Assembly (NCBI RefSeq): GCF_020907275.1
Contig: NZ_JAJJWI010000021.1
Coordinates: 23,037 to 87,036 of the forward strand
DNA from: Pontibacter silvestris
Lineage (GTDB): Bacteria; Bacteroidota; Bacteroidia; Cytophagales; Hymenobacteraceae
Direction: 5' to 3'
Length of the DNA stretch: 64,000 bases
The notes beneath the pieces were generated by a model. The model was not told the origin of the DNA, made no database searches, and saw only the letters and a program-made list of their open reading frames with translations. The number at the start of each line of letters is the position of its first letter. The first letter of the stretch is position 1. This document shows positions 1 through 8,515 of the stretch, piece after piece. The translations under genes and the position numbers were made by a program.

Positions 1-22
1 TAAGGCAACCATAGGAAAATTT

Positions 23-81
23 GCCTGCTATAGCAAAAAGGCGCCCCATACAGAATGAGGCGCCTTTTTGCTATAGCAGGC
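23..81. terminator. Long perfect hairpin, likely bidirectional terminator
   Basis: Two perfect 23-base arms (23-45 and 59-81) enclose a 13-base loop. The arms carry an A-run on the left and a T-run on the right inside the stem, so the hairpin could end transcripts from either side. It lies about 80 bases past the stop of the minus-strand gamma-glutamyltransferase-family gene and would terminate it. The arm contains a short internal palindrome (tgctatagca), so each strand can also fold locally. Confidence 0.8.
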
Positions 82-164
82 TCAAAGAGTAAATTGAGAA
101 CCTAGCTACTACTTAATCTGTGGCTGGTGCGGAGTTACCTGTTCCTCTGAACTCTTAAAGGTTA

Positions 165-2045
165 TCACCAACTTATCCCATAGTCTTCCCCATGATTACT
201 GGAGCCTCCCCAGAGGCTTTCGTGTTCCCAATCAAAATAAATGGCATTGATAGGACCACTCGTACGATCGTCAAAGCTTAAGGTATATCCCATTTTTTTC
301 AACTCATTGCGTACGGCCTCCGCTGTGCTGTCATGCAACAGTATATGACCTGGTTTAGGCTGGCGGTCCTCTGTTTTAGTGCCGCCTAATGAAAGCCAGA
401 GCTGATTCGTATTAATGTTGGCAGCTTCGGCAGCCTGCTGCACATTCATGCCAAACTCTACTACATTAAGAAAGAACTGCAGAAGGTTCTGTTCCTGCGT
501 GTCGCCTCCCTGCACGGCAAAGGACAAAAAAGGTTTGCCATCCTTCAAAGCCATGGAAGGTGTTAAGGTTACTCTTGGTCTTTTGCCAGGCTCTACCACA
601 TTGAAAGGGTTTAATTCAGGGTCCAGAACAAAGCTCTGCATACGCTGGCTCATGCCTATACCCGTATTGCCGGCGATGCAGGCTGGTACCCAACCACCGC
701 TGGGAGTGATAGACACCACCCAGCCTTCATTATCTGCTGCTTCTACCGTAGTAGTACCTCTCCATAACCTGTCCTGGTACTCCACCATTGATGAACTGTT
801 CCTAATGTCATGGGTAGGAGCGAAGTTCCGTTTAGTGGTATCCAACTCATAGCCCCTTTCTTTGAGGAGTTTTAGATAAGGGTTAACTTTTCCCTCAAAT
901 GGGTAGGGATCACCCGGACCAATATCTGGATTATTCTTATCGTATTGAATTAGGGTAGCCCGTTGCTTCGCATATTCCTTGCTGAGTAGACCTTTCATGG
1001 GTTCCTGAGGGGCAAAATAGGAGTCGCCATAATAAAAGTCCCGGTCTGCAAAGGCAAGGTTCATGCTCTGGTACAAAGTGTGAATATATTTTGAGCTGTT
1101 ATAGCCCATGCTTTTCAGGTCGAAGTTTTCAAGTATGTTCAGTGCCTGCAGCAAAGCAGGACCCTGAGTCCACTGTTGCAATTTGTATACATCAATTCCT
1201 TTGTAGTTTACCAGCAGAGGCTCTTCCTCAAGGGGCTTCCATTTAGCCAGGTCCTGCATGGTGATGAGCCCACCTTGTTCCTGGCTACCGCGTACAAATT
1301 CTTTGGCAATATCGCCTGTGTAAAAACGTTCATAAGCGGCCATTATAGCTGCTTTACGACTTGTTCCCTTTTTTAAAGCAGCTTTTTCTGCTTCTACCAG
1401 TTTGGTTAGCGTTTGCAGCAGGTCCTTTTGTACAAAGATTTCACCTGCTTCGGGTGCTTCTCTATCTTCGCCAAGATGCGTTAGAAAAACTTTTTTGCTG
1501 TAGGGCCATTCTTTAATTCGTTCTTTGCCGCGTTCAATGCTGTTAGCGGTTTGTGCTTCCATAGGGTAGCCAGCGGCCATCTCCATAGCGGGTGCCAGCA
1601 CTTGCTCCAGGCTCAGAGTGCCATAGTTGGCCAGCATGTAAAGCAGGCCGCCAGGTGTGCCGGGCGTAGTGGCTGCCAACGGGCCGTATGCGGGCGGAAA
1701 GTTAAAACCTTTGCTCTTAAAAAAGTCAACCGTAGCTCCGGTTGGAGCAACGCCCATGGCGTTAATAGCTATGACTTTTTTTGTTTTAGGATTATAAATC
1801 AATGCCTGGGTTTCACCTCCCCAACTCAGTACGTCCCACATGGTGCAGGTCGCAGCCAGCATGGCACAGGCAGCATCTACAGCATTCCCTCCTTTTTGAA
1901 AGGTCATGGCCCCTGCTGTGGCAGCCAGGGGTTTCCCGGTGATAGCCATCCAGTTTTTACCGTGTAATACAGGCTTTTGCGTTTGTTGGGCTGAGGCCGA
2001 TAGTACAGTGACTATACTTAACAATAGCGTTAAAAGGTGTTTCAT
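165..2045 (-). CDS. Secreted gamma-glutamyltransferase family protein (Ntn hydrolase)
   Basis: 626 residues with an N-terminal signal peptide (MKHLLTLLLSIVTVLSASAQ). The family makes a self-cleaving N-terminal nucleophile hydrolase that splits gamma-glutamyl bonds, usually in the periplasm. Visible family features are the GGNAVDAACA segment near residue 50, the long alpha-rich middle, and the likely autoprocessing Thr in GTTT at residues 430-433, followed by ITPSGGW and GNTGIGMSQRMQSF. Two points are odd. The usual D-R-E-x-A-P block, whose Arg binds the gamma-glutamyl carboxylate, reads INAMGVAP near residue 95-102, and the T-x-H-x-S context after the nucleophile reads TTTVEAAD. Substrate may therefore not be glutathione. 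It is monocistronic, with a hairpin terminator downstream. Confidence 0.85.
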   Translation of the reverse strand: MKHLLTLLLSIVTVLSASAQQTQKPVLHGKNWMAITGKPLAATAGAMTFQKGGNAVDAACAMLAATCTMWDVLSWGGETQALIYNPKTKKVIAINAMGVAPTGATVDFFKSKGFNFPPAYGPLAATTPGTPGGLLYMLANYGTLSLEQVLAPAMEMAAGYPMEAQTANSIERGKERIKEWPYSKKVFLTHLGEDREAPEAGEIFVQKDLLQTLTKLVEAEKAALKKGTSRKAAIMAAYERFYTGDIAKEFVRGSQEQGGLITMQDLAKWKPLEEEPLLVNYKGIDVYKLQQWTQGPALLQALNILENFDLKSMGYNSSKYIHTLYQSMNLAFADRDFYYGDSYFAPQEPMKGLLSKEYAKQRATLIQYDKNNPDIGPGDPYPFEGKVNPYLKLLKERGYELDTTKRNFAPTHDIRNSSSMVEYQDRLWRGTTTVEAADNEGWVVSITPSGGWVPACIAGNTGIGMSQRMQSFVLDPELNPFNVVEPGKRPRVTLTPSMALKDGKPFLSFAVQGGDTQEQNLLQFFLNVVEFGMNVQQAAEAANINTNQLWLSLGGTKTEDRQPKPGHILLHDSTAEAVRNELKKMGYTLSFDDRTSGPINAIYFDWEHESLWGGSSNHGEDYGISW

Positions 2046-3072
2046 AAAAGGAATAATTTTACCACTAAACTAAGATCAAAAGCGCACAAGATGTATCAAA
2101 CAAAAAACGAAAGAATAACCTGCGTGTCATTTTATGAAAGCTTATAGACCAGTAAAGGAGGTTCTTCTATGTAAAGATTGCCCCTAAAAGTATGTGTCTA
2201 AAGTTACAGTTGTTACCTTGCTCCGCTCAAGTTTAATACCTGGGCAGGCTACTTTCCCTGAAATTTGCCAGTGTGCTTCACATAAATTCATTCTGATGAT
2301 CTAAATTATGAAATTTATATTATATTGTGTTTTAAATTAAGTATATTTTATAAAAACTCCTTTTTTTGTAATATTTTGCTTTATTATGGGCTTTAAGCAT
2401 ATTAATCAATTAAGCAATTGTTTAAAGTTCTTCGCGTTTTACGAGGAGGGTACAGCAGATATAGAGTTAGTTTGTGTTGTAGAAAAGCTACACCATATCT
2501 TTGAATATAGGTACTATTGCAACGCTCCCCAAAGCGCTTTGTGAATATAATCTCTTAATAATTTTATGTGCTGGATTATTATATGACTGGCCATCTGAAG
2601 GAGTAAAAGCCTTGCCAGGCATTTATGTTCGCTTCGTAATGGGCTTGAGCAGGGTAGCTTATGCCTCAGTGGGTAGTGGTACTTAAAATGAATGAGGTAC
2701 AGTATAAGAAAAAGAGGGAAGGCCTGTAGGAGAGATTGTATGAATAGTTAGCAATGTAGCTAAGTCTACCTTCTTCTGGCGGGGCACTGTACCAACAAAA
2801 CTACAATTATGGGAGTATATCATAGAGGTTAAAGGCTCTGGTATATCGGCAGAACTACGTGCAGGAGCTGTAGATTTAAAGCTTCTGTATATATCTGCAC
2901 ATAGTTCTGTAGGTACTAGAGCTAAAGAACTATATACCTGTAGTAATGTTTAGCTTTTTTATAAAATTATGAACAATTCTACTTTTTTTCACCTTAATGG
3001 GTTGACGCTTAAAGTTGAAAATAAGATAATATGAACTATATATACTTTTGACAATTCAAGCGTTAGTTTTGC
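2046..3072. other. AT-rich intergenic stretch without a supported gene
   Basis: About 1 kb of low-GC sequence with frequent stops in all frames between divergently oriented genes. The only open frame above 60 codons (2501-2686, +) has no recognisable feature. An imperfect inverted repeat is visible: cagaactacgtgca at 2850-2863 against its near reverse complement at 2896-2909, with one mismatch and a 32-base spacer. It could be a remnant of a mobile element or an RNA hairpin. The promoters of the flanking genes must lie here, but no convincing complete Bacteroidota promoter was found. Confidence 0.6.
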
Positions 3073-4794
3073 ATGATGATAACGAAGGCTATGGAAGAAG
3101 TAGAGCAAGGGCTTTTTAACAGGGAGTTCCTCGACAAATGGTATAGCAATTACAAAAAGCTGGAGGCTTTCAATAAACAGAAAGATTCCGGTGCCGGTTA
3201 TATAGATGAGGAGTTGGCGCAGTGGGTGGGAATCCAGCAGCGCATCAAGTACATGCTTCCTGGTGAACTGAAGGATAAACTCGCAGCGCTTCATCTGAAC
3301 TTTGAAGATAATGCAAGCTCATGGGAGCCTATGTACAGGCAGCTGGCGAGTTTTGTAAAAGAAAAGGGGCACGCTTATCTGCCTGACGATCAAAAATACG
3401 AACAGCTAAAGGACTGGCAGATCAGGCAAATACTAAATAAAAGGCTCCTGTCAGAAAGCCAGTTTCAGCGACTAGATGACCTTGGAGTTGACTGGGAGAT
3501 GCCCATCAGCAGAGACCATCGGTGGGAGTTGATGTTTTCCAGGCTAAAAGATTTCCATAAAACCTTTGGCCATAGCAGAGTGCCACAGAAGTGGGCAAAA
3601 GATAAGCAGTTGGCCAACTGGATAGGGGTACAGCGGAGAACACACTCGCAAAACAAGATGCGGCAGGATCGGGAGCGCAAGCTTAATACCCTGGGCTTTG
3701 TTTGGCATGTTCAGGAGCAATATGATTCTCAGTGGGAGGATTTTTTTCAGCAGTTGGTCTCCTTCCACAAAAAACACGGCCATTACAGGGTGCCTGGTAA
3801 ATATGAGAAGCTGGTAAGCTGGATAGAGCGACAGAGGACATCCAGGACAAATAACCTTTTGCCTGCAGAGCGGGAAAGGCGTCTTAATGATATAGGCTTT
3901 ACCTGGAGTTTTAAAGAAATCAAAAAGAGAAGCTGGGAGGATAAGTACCGACAGCTGTCTGCCTACAGAAAAAGATATGGGCACAGTTTTGTGCCTGTCA
4001 ATTATAAGGAGAACAAGTCGCTTGGTACTTGGGTAGCTTCCCAAAGGTGGCTGGAGGCAAAGGGTAAGCTCTCGGCAGCAAAGAAGAAGAAGCTGGATGA
4101 GTTGGATTTTGTATGGAGCAAAGATACGCAACTCCAACTGCAGTCTGTCTATGACACGCAGTGGGAGGCCAGCTTTGAGAAGCTGAAGACATACAGGCAG
4201 GAGCATGGCACCTGTCAGGTTTCTCTAAAGGTAGACCGGGTACTGCAGCGGTGGACACGCTGGCAGCGCATCCTTTTTTACCAGGGTAAGTTGTCACAGG
4301 AGCGCATCGACAGGCTTAATGAAATTAGATTTCCATGGAGTGTGCAGGAGGGCTACTGGATGAGGATGTATGATGCCCTGGCTAATTATAAAAAGAAGTT
4401 TGGTCATACGCGTGTACCTTTCAGGTGGGCTCCTAACCCACAACTAGCGGCATGGGTGTATAGGGTGAAAAAGAATAAGAAGGAACTGACACCTCAAAAA
4501 GTGGAGCTACTGAACAGGATCGGCTTCGACTGGGCCTTGCGCCAAAGGAAAGTGCTTCCGTGGAAGGTGATGTATGAAAGACTTGTTGCTTTTAAAAAGG
4601 AATATGGTCATGCACGTGTGCCGGTAAAATGGAGAAAGGATCCAAAGCTGGGCAAGTGGGTCAGCAGAATGCGACAGGAAAGAGAAAGGTTAGATTCAGA
4701 ACGTGTTTCTCTTTTGGAAGCAGTAGACTTTGACTGGGGACGGAAGTTTAAATCGGAAAATTCTACACAAGTTGCAAAAGAACCTTTTCAATAA
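3073..4794 (+). CDS. Tandem helicase-associated-domain repeat protein (no helicase)
   Basis: 573 residues built from about eight tandem units of 65-70 residues that match the helicase-associated domain (PF03457 type): W-x3-M/F-x2-L-x2-[FY]-x4-GH-x2-VP, then L-x2-W-[IV]-x2-QR, then L-x4-F-x-W. Seven units are clear, starting near residues 78, 152, 220, 284, 359, 424 and 488; the first (residues 20-70) is degenerate, and unit five lacks the GH-VP core. In other proteins this trihelical domain follows a superfamily II helicase and probably binds nucleic acid; here no helicase motif is present. The protein is strongly basic. ATG at 3073 was chosen; ATG at 3091 is an alternative. It sits alone in an accessory-like AT-rich region. 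The molecular role is unknown. Confidence 0.8.
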   Translation: MMITKAMEEVEQGLFNREFLDKWYSNYKKLEAFNKQKDSGAGYIDEELAQWVGIQQRIKYMLPGELKDKLAALHLNFEDNASSWEPMYRQLASFVKEKGHAYLPDDQKYEQLKDWQIRQILNKRLLSESQFQRLDDLGVDWEMPISRDHRWELMFSRLKDFHKTFGHSRVPQKWAKDKQLANWIGVQRRTHSQNKMRQDRERKLNTLGFVWHVQEQYDSQWEDFFQQLVSFHKKHGHYRVPGKYEKLVSWIERQRTSRTNNLLPAERERRLNDIGFTWSFKEIKKRSWEDKYRQLSAYRKRYGHSFVPVNYKENKSLGTWVASQRWLEAKGKLSAAKKKKLDELDFVWSKDTQLQLQSVYDTQWEASFEKLKTYRQEHGTCQVSLKVDRVLQRWTRWQRILFYQGKLSQERIDRLNEIRFPWSVQEGYWMRMYDALANYKKKFGHTRVPFRWAPNPQLAAWVYRVKKNKKELTPQKVELLNRIGFDWALRQRKVLPWKVMYERLVAFKKEYGHARVPVKWRKDPKLGKWVSRMRQERERLDSERVSLLEAVDFDWGRKFKSENSTQVAKEPFQ

Positions 4795-4902
4795 AATGTA
4801 CTAGCTCTGATATTTAGAGTTGTTATCTTTAATTGGAGGGATTTAGCTTGAAAATATATGCCTTCATGAGTAAGAGCGATCTCGTATTTTGTCTTTTCAA
4901 AA

Positions 4903-5330
4903 GAGTATTATGCCAAAGGGGCTGTAAGGAAGATGGCAGGGGAGTTAGGGATAAACCCATCACATAGGATAAGTAAATATCTCTGGAAGCAAAACTCACT
5001 TAGTGACCCTCCGCAGGTTGCAAATTTGACAGAAGAACGAAGAACAGTAAGAAACTGAAGGAAATGGAGGAGGGGCAATTCGAAAGGGAAGAATATCCTG
5101 GAAAAGGCAATGAACATTTTGCAGGATATTCAAATTCATAAAAGATCATCGAAACCAGTCTACTGCATGTGCTGGTACTAAAGTTGAGCACTAATACCCC
5201 ATCAGGCTGAGCGAACTGAAAGAATAGATATGAGGGCTTTTTCAGAAAAAAAGCCCGTGTGACCTACAGACTTCAATCCTATGATGTGCTTTTTGCCAGT
5301 ATGAAAGCCTGTCCTAAGTAAACTATCGCT
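4903..5330 (+). pseudogene. Decayed IS3-family transposase (OrfA plus start of OrfB)
   Basis: No intact frame, but joining frames gives a recognisable IS3-type OrfA. From 4903 it reads YYAKGAVRKMAGELGI, then NLTEERRTVRN before a stop; the next frame gives KLKEMEEGQFERE and a third gives NILEKAMNIL, matching the usual helix-turn-helix, L-T-E-E-x, coiled-coil and D-I-L-K-K-A order. A short OrfB-like start, KFIKDHRNQ, follows near 5130-5160, and a fragment RAFSEKKPV near 5230 may be later OrfB. Several frameshifts and stops mean it is inactive. No terminal inverted repeats were recognised. The last 100 bases assigned are uncertain. Confidence 0.6.
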
Positions 5331-5532
5331 GCTATCAGCTTTTGCTTTGTCTCAATTAAAGGAAACAATTGATTTGCTAAATCATCAGCGCCTCTACGCA
5401 GTTTATTTGCTATAGAAGGTACTAATAAACGCTTTCAATGACGCTTATCAGTACCATCAGTACTTATTACTAGAAAGACGTTGGATACCTATTACTTCTT
5501 TGAAACTTAACAGGTAGTCTCGCACTTGTATC
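5331..5532. other. Intergenic, no supported feature
   Basis: Continues the decayed mobile-element region. One frame reads fairly openly around 5340-5410 (QLKETIDLLNHQRLYAVYLL, then stop), which hints at more degraded coding sequence, but I cannot assign it. Confidence 0.4.
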
Positions 5533-5991
5533 TTAGCTAATGATTTTTACATTTATAGCGTTCAGGCCTTTCAGTCCTTTTTCAACTTCAAAATTGACTT
5601 TATCGTTTTCCTTTATCGGGCCTGCGAGTTCGTTCTGATGAACGAAAATACTTTCCTGTGTTTCGTGGTCTTTGATAAAACCATAACCTTTAGACGTATT
5701 AAAGAAAGTCACTGTTCCTTTTCTGATCAAATCGGCCGGGTTGAGTTCCTCTTGCTTGGAAACACCAATTTGTATGTCTTCCTGCTTTACTACTTTCTTT
5801 TTCTTTGTTGGATCCGGAGGAGTAGAAGTTATATTGCCTTCGTCATCTACATAGGCAAGCATTTCATCTATACCCTTACCCTTATTAGAATTAGTTTTCC
5901 GGTCTTCTTTCTTTTGCTCTTTGTCCTGTCTTTTCTTTAGTTTCTTCTTTTCTTTTTCTTTTTTACTGAAGGTTTCTTGTGATCTACCCAT
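5533..5991 (-). CDS. Cold-shock domain protein with basic N-terminal extension
   Basis: 152 residues. The C-terminal third (about residues 88-152) is a cold-shock domain: GTVTFFN, the RNP1-like KGYGFI, the RNP2-like IFVHQ, and the closing GLKGLNAINV. The first 50 residues are almost entirely Lys, Glu, Asp, Arg and Gln and likely form a charged, disordered or coiled extension. Proteins of this layout are common in Bacteroidota and bind single-stranded RNA or DNA as chaperones. A second, minimal cold-shock gene lies 440 bases upstream on the same strand. Start chosen at MGRSQETFSKKEKE. Confidence 0.9.
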   Translation of the reverse strand: MGRSQETFSKKEKEKKKLKKRQDKEQKKEDRKTNSNKGKGIDEMLAYVDDEGNITSTPPDPTKKKKVVKQEDIQIGVSKQEELNPADLIRKGTVTFFNTSKGYGFIKDHETQESIFVHQNELAGPIKENDKVNFEVEKGLKGLNAINVKIIS

Positions 5992-6063
5992 AAATGTGTT
6001 CTTGGTCTTTGATGTTATTAAGTACTATATTTTTCAAGCTTACTATTCGCTTTTTTATGATAA

Positions 6064-6288
6064 TTAGCGGAATAAGAAATTTGTGCCGTTGCGTATCCAC
6101 TTCTCAAAGAAGTTATTGTCATTAAATTCGCCTGATAACAGTTCTGCTTCAGCAGTGCTATTGCTGGAACGAGAACTCATAAAGCTTTGTAAAGAGTCCT
6201 GGTTATTTGGCACCCATTCCTGTCCCTTCTTTAGGGCTATGCACAGGTACTCACGTGTGATGGTGTCAACTAGGTATTTTCTATTCAT
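6064..6288 (-). CDS. Small hypothetical protein
   Basis: 74 residues (begins MNRKYLVDTITREYLCIA), not recognised. It has an acidic/polar middle rich in Ser and Asn and an aromatic C-terminus (FFEKWIRNGTNFLFR); no signal peptide or membrane segment. It lies in the same orientation between two cold-shock genes, which is the main reason to prefer it over the 72-codon frame on the opposite strand that covers nearly the same bases. A terminator hairpin separates it from the upstream cold-shock gene, so it would need its own promoter. Confidence 0.45.
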   Translation of the reverse strand: MNRKYLVDTITREYLCIALKKGQEWVPNNQDSLQSFMSSRSSNSTAEAELLSGEFNDNNFFEKWIRNGTNFLFR

Positions 6289-6362
6289 TGAAGTAAGCTG
6301 AAGATTTTATAATAATAGAAACTGGAACAGGGGATTTTAGAAAAGTCCACCTGTAAGTAAAT

Positions 6363-6392
6363 AAAAAAGCCTTACTCTTGTAAGGCTTTTTT
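6363..6392. terminator. Bidirectional hairpin terminator
   Basis: Perfect 13-base arms (6363-6375 and 6380-6392) around the loop tctt, with A-run and T-run ends. It lies just after the minus-strand cold-shock gene that stops at 6431 and would terminate it. Confidence 0.85.
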
Positions 6393-6430
6393 ATTAATGA
6401 TATAAGTCATTAACGACTTGTATATTGTAA

Positions 6431-6622
6431 CTAAGCGCGTTTTACGTTAACTGCGTTTAAGCCTTTTCTTCCTTCTTGCAGGTCAAAAGTTACCTCGTCG
6501 TTTTCTCTGATCTCATGTACCAGTCCAGATACGTGTACGAAGTACTCCTGATCTGAATTTGTTTCTTTGATGAACCCGAACCCTTTCAGGTCATTAAAGA
6601 ATTTTACTGTTCCGTTATTCAT
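6431..6622 (-). CDS. Cold shock protein (CspA family)
   Basis: 63 residues, essentially a minimal cold-shock domain: NNGTVKFFN, RNP1 KGFGFI, RNP2 YFVHVS, and the GRKGLNAVNV end. Binds single-stranded nucleic acid and melts RNA structure; acts in the cytoplasm. The length is typical of Bacteroidota Csp proteins. A rho-independent terminator follows within 40 bases. The upstream 680-base AT-rich gap leaves room for a long, possibly temperature-sensitive leader, but I could not verify one by eye. Confidence 0.95.
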   Translation of the reverse strand: MNNGTVKFFNDLKGFGFIKETNSDQEYFVHVSGLVHEIRENDEVTFDLQEGRKGLNAVNVKRA

Positions 6623-7375
6623 GTTATGTTGTTTATTATATACCCACTACATTTTATATGGTATATATGTTCAATATTTTTTACAATATACGAAAAAAAA
6701 TTTACAATTCCGGTTAAAATCTGATAAACATTAAAGCTATAGTAAAAGCCATTGGAGCAATTTAGGAGATATGTTCCGGAAGGCATTTGCTGTTTTTGTA
6801 TGAGAAGAGTGAGGTGTAAAAGGCCTCTGCATACTATTTTGCGCTATGACTCGTTTATTATATTAAGACAAAAATATTACCTGATGAGGTTATAGGTTTG
6901 AATATTCCTGAATACAAATAAAGCTGCGTAGAAATTAAGTTTTTCATTATTTTTAAACTATATTGTATATTGGTATGTTTAATAAGAGATCCCTGCCTTA
7001 TTGTTGGCCTGGTAAGCGGGAAAGTTAAATTAAATACCTTTCTGTTTCTTATAAACTAATTTGATTAAGAGGTCAGTGAGCAGAATGACCAACGTGTTTA
7101 AAGTAAATTTATACTGGCATGTTTTTAGCTTTAACAATATAATAATCTGCAATCTGGCTTTTATAATTTATTCGCAGAGTGATTTCTTTTAACTTTGAAG
7201 AAATCAACTACTTTATCCTAACCGGAGTACGCCCTCACATTCCATTCTGGCAAAAGAAGGTTCTTTAATTTTATTTTTTTATTTTCTGATTCATGTTGTT
7301 ACAGTGATTGAGGCCCTGGAATTACAAAATCAAGAAGTTCTTCCATTGTTTATTTACCTCAGTCAAAAAATTAAT
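6623..7375. other. AT-rich intergenic region between divergent genes
   Basis: About 750 bases separating the minus-strand cold-shock gene from the plus-strand desaturase. Very low GC, no open frame of note, no repeats or hairpins recognised. Both promoters should be here. A GTG-initiated extension of the desaturase frame begins at 7304 but is not favoured. Confidence 0.5.
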
Positions 7376-8515
7376 ATGTCACAAAAAGTAAAATTCATAA
7401 ACACAAATAAGTCAGCATTCTTTGCTACTACCCGCAAAAGAGTTGATGCTTACTTCAAAGAAAGAGAAGCATCCAAAAATGCAAACAGATTGATGTGGAT
7501 AAAGGGGGTATTCTTTTTAGCAGGCTTCTTCTCGCTGTATTTGCTTATACTTTCTGGGTGGTTCGGTGCTTTGGCCATGCTTGGAATGGCTTTAGTACTT
7601 GGTGCATTTGCTGCTTTTATCGGTTTTAACATTTGCCACGATGCCATACACGGTTCTTTTTCCAAAAACAGTAAGATAAACAAAGGCCTTAGCTACCTGT
7701 TCTACCTTATTGGTGCCAACCCTTACTTGTGGAATATTTCGCATAATATTGTACACCATACCTTTACCAATATACCAGGGCATGATGAGGACATTGAAGT
7801 TGCGCCAGGCCTGATTCGGTTAGATGAAAGTGAAAAGGTAAATAAAATACAGCGTTATCAGCATCTTTATGCCTTCTGGTTATATGGGCTTGCTTCTCTT
7901 TCCTGGGTACTTCGAAAGGATTATGTAAAGTTTTTTCAGAAACAGATTGGGCAACATAGTGCTAAGCATCCAAAACAAGAATACTTTAATTTATTTTTTT
8001 ATAAGATATTACACTACTTTATTTTTATTGGAGTACCCTTACTAGTGTTAAACCTCACATGGTGGCAAGCAGCTATTGGCTTCCTGGTTATGCACTTGGC
8101 TGAAGGCGTTGTAATGGGTTTAGTGTTCCAGTTGGCTCACGTAGTAGAAGGTACTGATTTTCCGGTACCTAATGAACAAGGAAATGTGGAGGAAGCATGG
8201 GCAGAGCACCAAATGAGAACAACTGCCAATTTTGCTCCTAAAAGTGCTGTGGCAAGTTTCTTTCTTGGAGGGCTGAACAGGCAGATTGAACACCACCTTT
8301 TCCCAAAGGTCTGCCATATACATTATCCAGCCATTTCTGTAATTGTGAGACAAACTGCTGAAGAATTTAACTTACCTTATATTGAATGCCCTACTTTCTT
8401 TTCCGCTATCCAGTCTCATTACCGAATACTCAGGAAACTAGGTAAAGAAGCATATGCGGCGCAGCAAACAAATGCTGCTATGCAGATGAATAGACGGGCG
8501 TTAGAACAAGCTTAA
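7376..8515 (+). CDS. Membrane fatty acid desaturase (linoleoyl-CoA/acyl-lipid type)
   Basis: 379 residues from the ATG at 7376 (MSQKVKFINTNK), preferred over a GTG 24 codons upstream because family N-termini begin near here. A di-iron integral membrane enzyme that inserts a double bond in fatty acyl chains. The three histidine boxes are present: HDAIH at residue 88, HNIVHH at 123 and QIEHH at 303-307; Gln in the third box is typical of front-end (delta-5/6-like) desaturases. Hydrophobic segments near residues 42-80 and 218-260 flank the boxes. No cytochrome b5 domain is fused, so electrons must come from a separate ferredoxin or b5. Monocistronic with a strong hairpin downstream; likely tied to membrane fluidity. 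Confidence 0.9.
   Translation: MSQKVKFINTNKSAFFATTRKRVDAYFKEREASKNANRLMWIKGVFFLAGFFSLYLLILSGWFGALAMLGMALVLGAFAAFIGFNICHDAIHGSFSKNSKINKGLSYLFYLIGANPYLWNISHNIVHHTFTNIPGHDEDIEVAPGLIRLDESEKVNKIQRYQHLYAFWLYGLASLSWVLRKDYVKFFQKQIGQHSAKHPKQEYFNLFFYKILHYFIFIGVPLLVLNLTWWQAAIGFLVMHLAEGVVMGLVFQLAHVVEGTDFPVPNEQGNVEEAWAEHQMRTTANFAPKSAVASFFLGGLNRQIEHHLFPKVCHIHYPAISVIVRQTAEEFNLPYIECPTFFSAIQSHYRILRKLGKEAYAAQQTNAAMQMNRRALEQA

Noticed and set aside
415..852. Open frame of 145 codons on the plus strand inside the gamma-glutamyltransferase-like gene
   Set aside because: Antisense to a well-supported gene; sequence is Cys- and Ser-rich without family features.
2501..2686. 61-codon plus-strand open frame
   Set aside because: No protein features, no supporting signal, in a gene-free AT-rich stretch.
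3544..4206. Long minus-strand open frame opposite the repeat protein
   Set aside because: Shadow of the repetitive basic coding sequence on the other strand; Leu/Pro-rich product with no known features.
5228..5258. gggcttttt...aaaaagccc stem as terminator
   Set aside because: No T-run follows on either strand and it lies inside the decayed transposase region.
6083..6301. Plus-strand 72-codon frame opposite the 74-residue hypothetical gene
   Set aside because: Covers the same bases; the minus-strand frame fits the orientation of the neighbours better.
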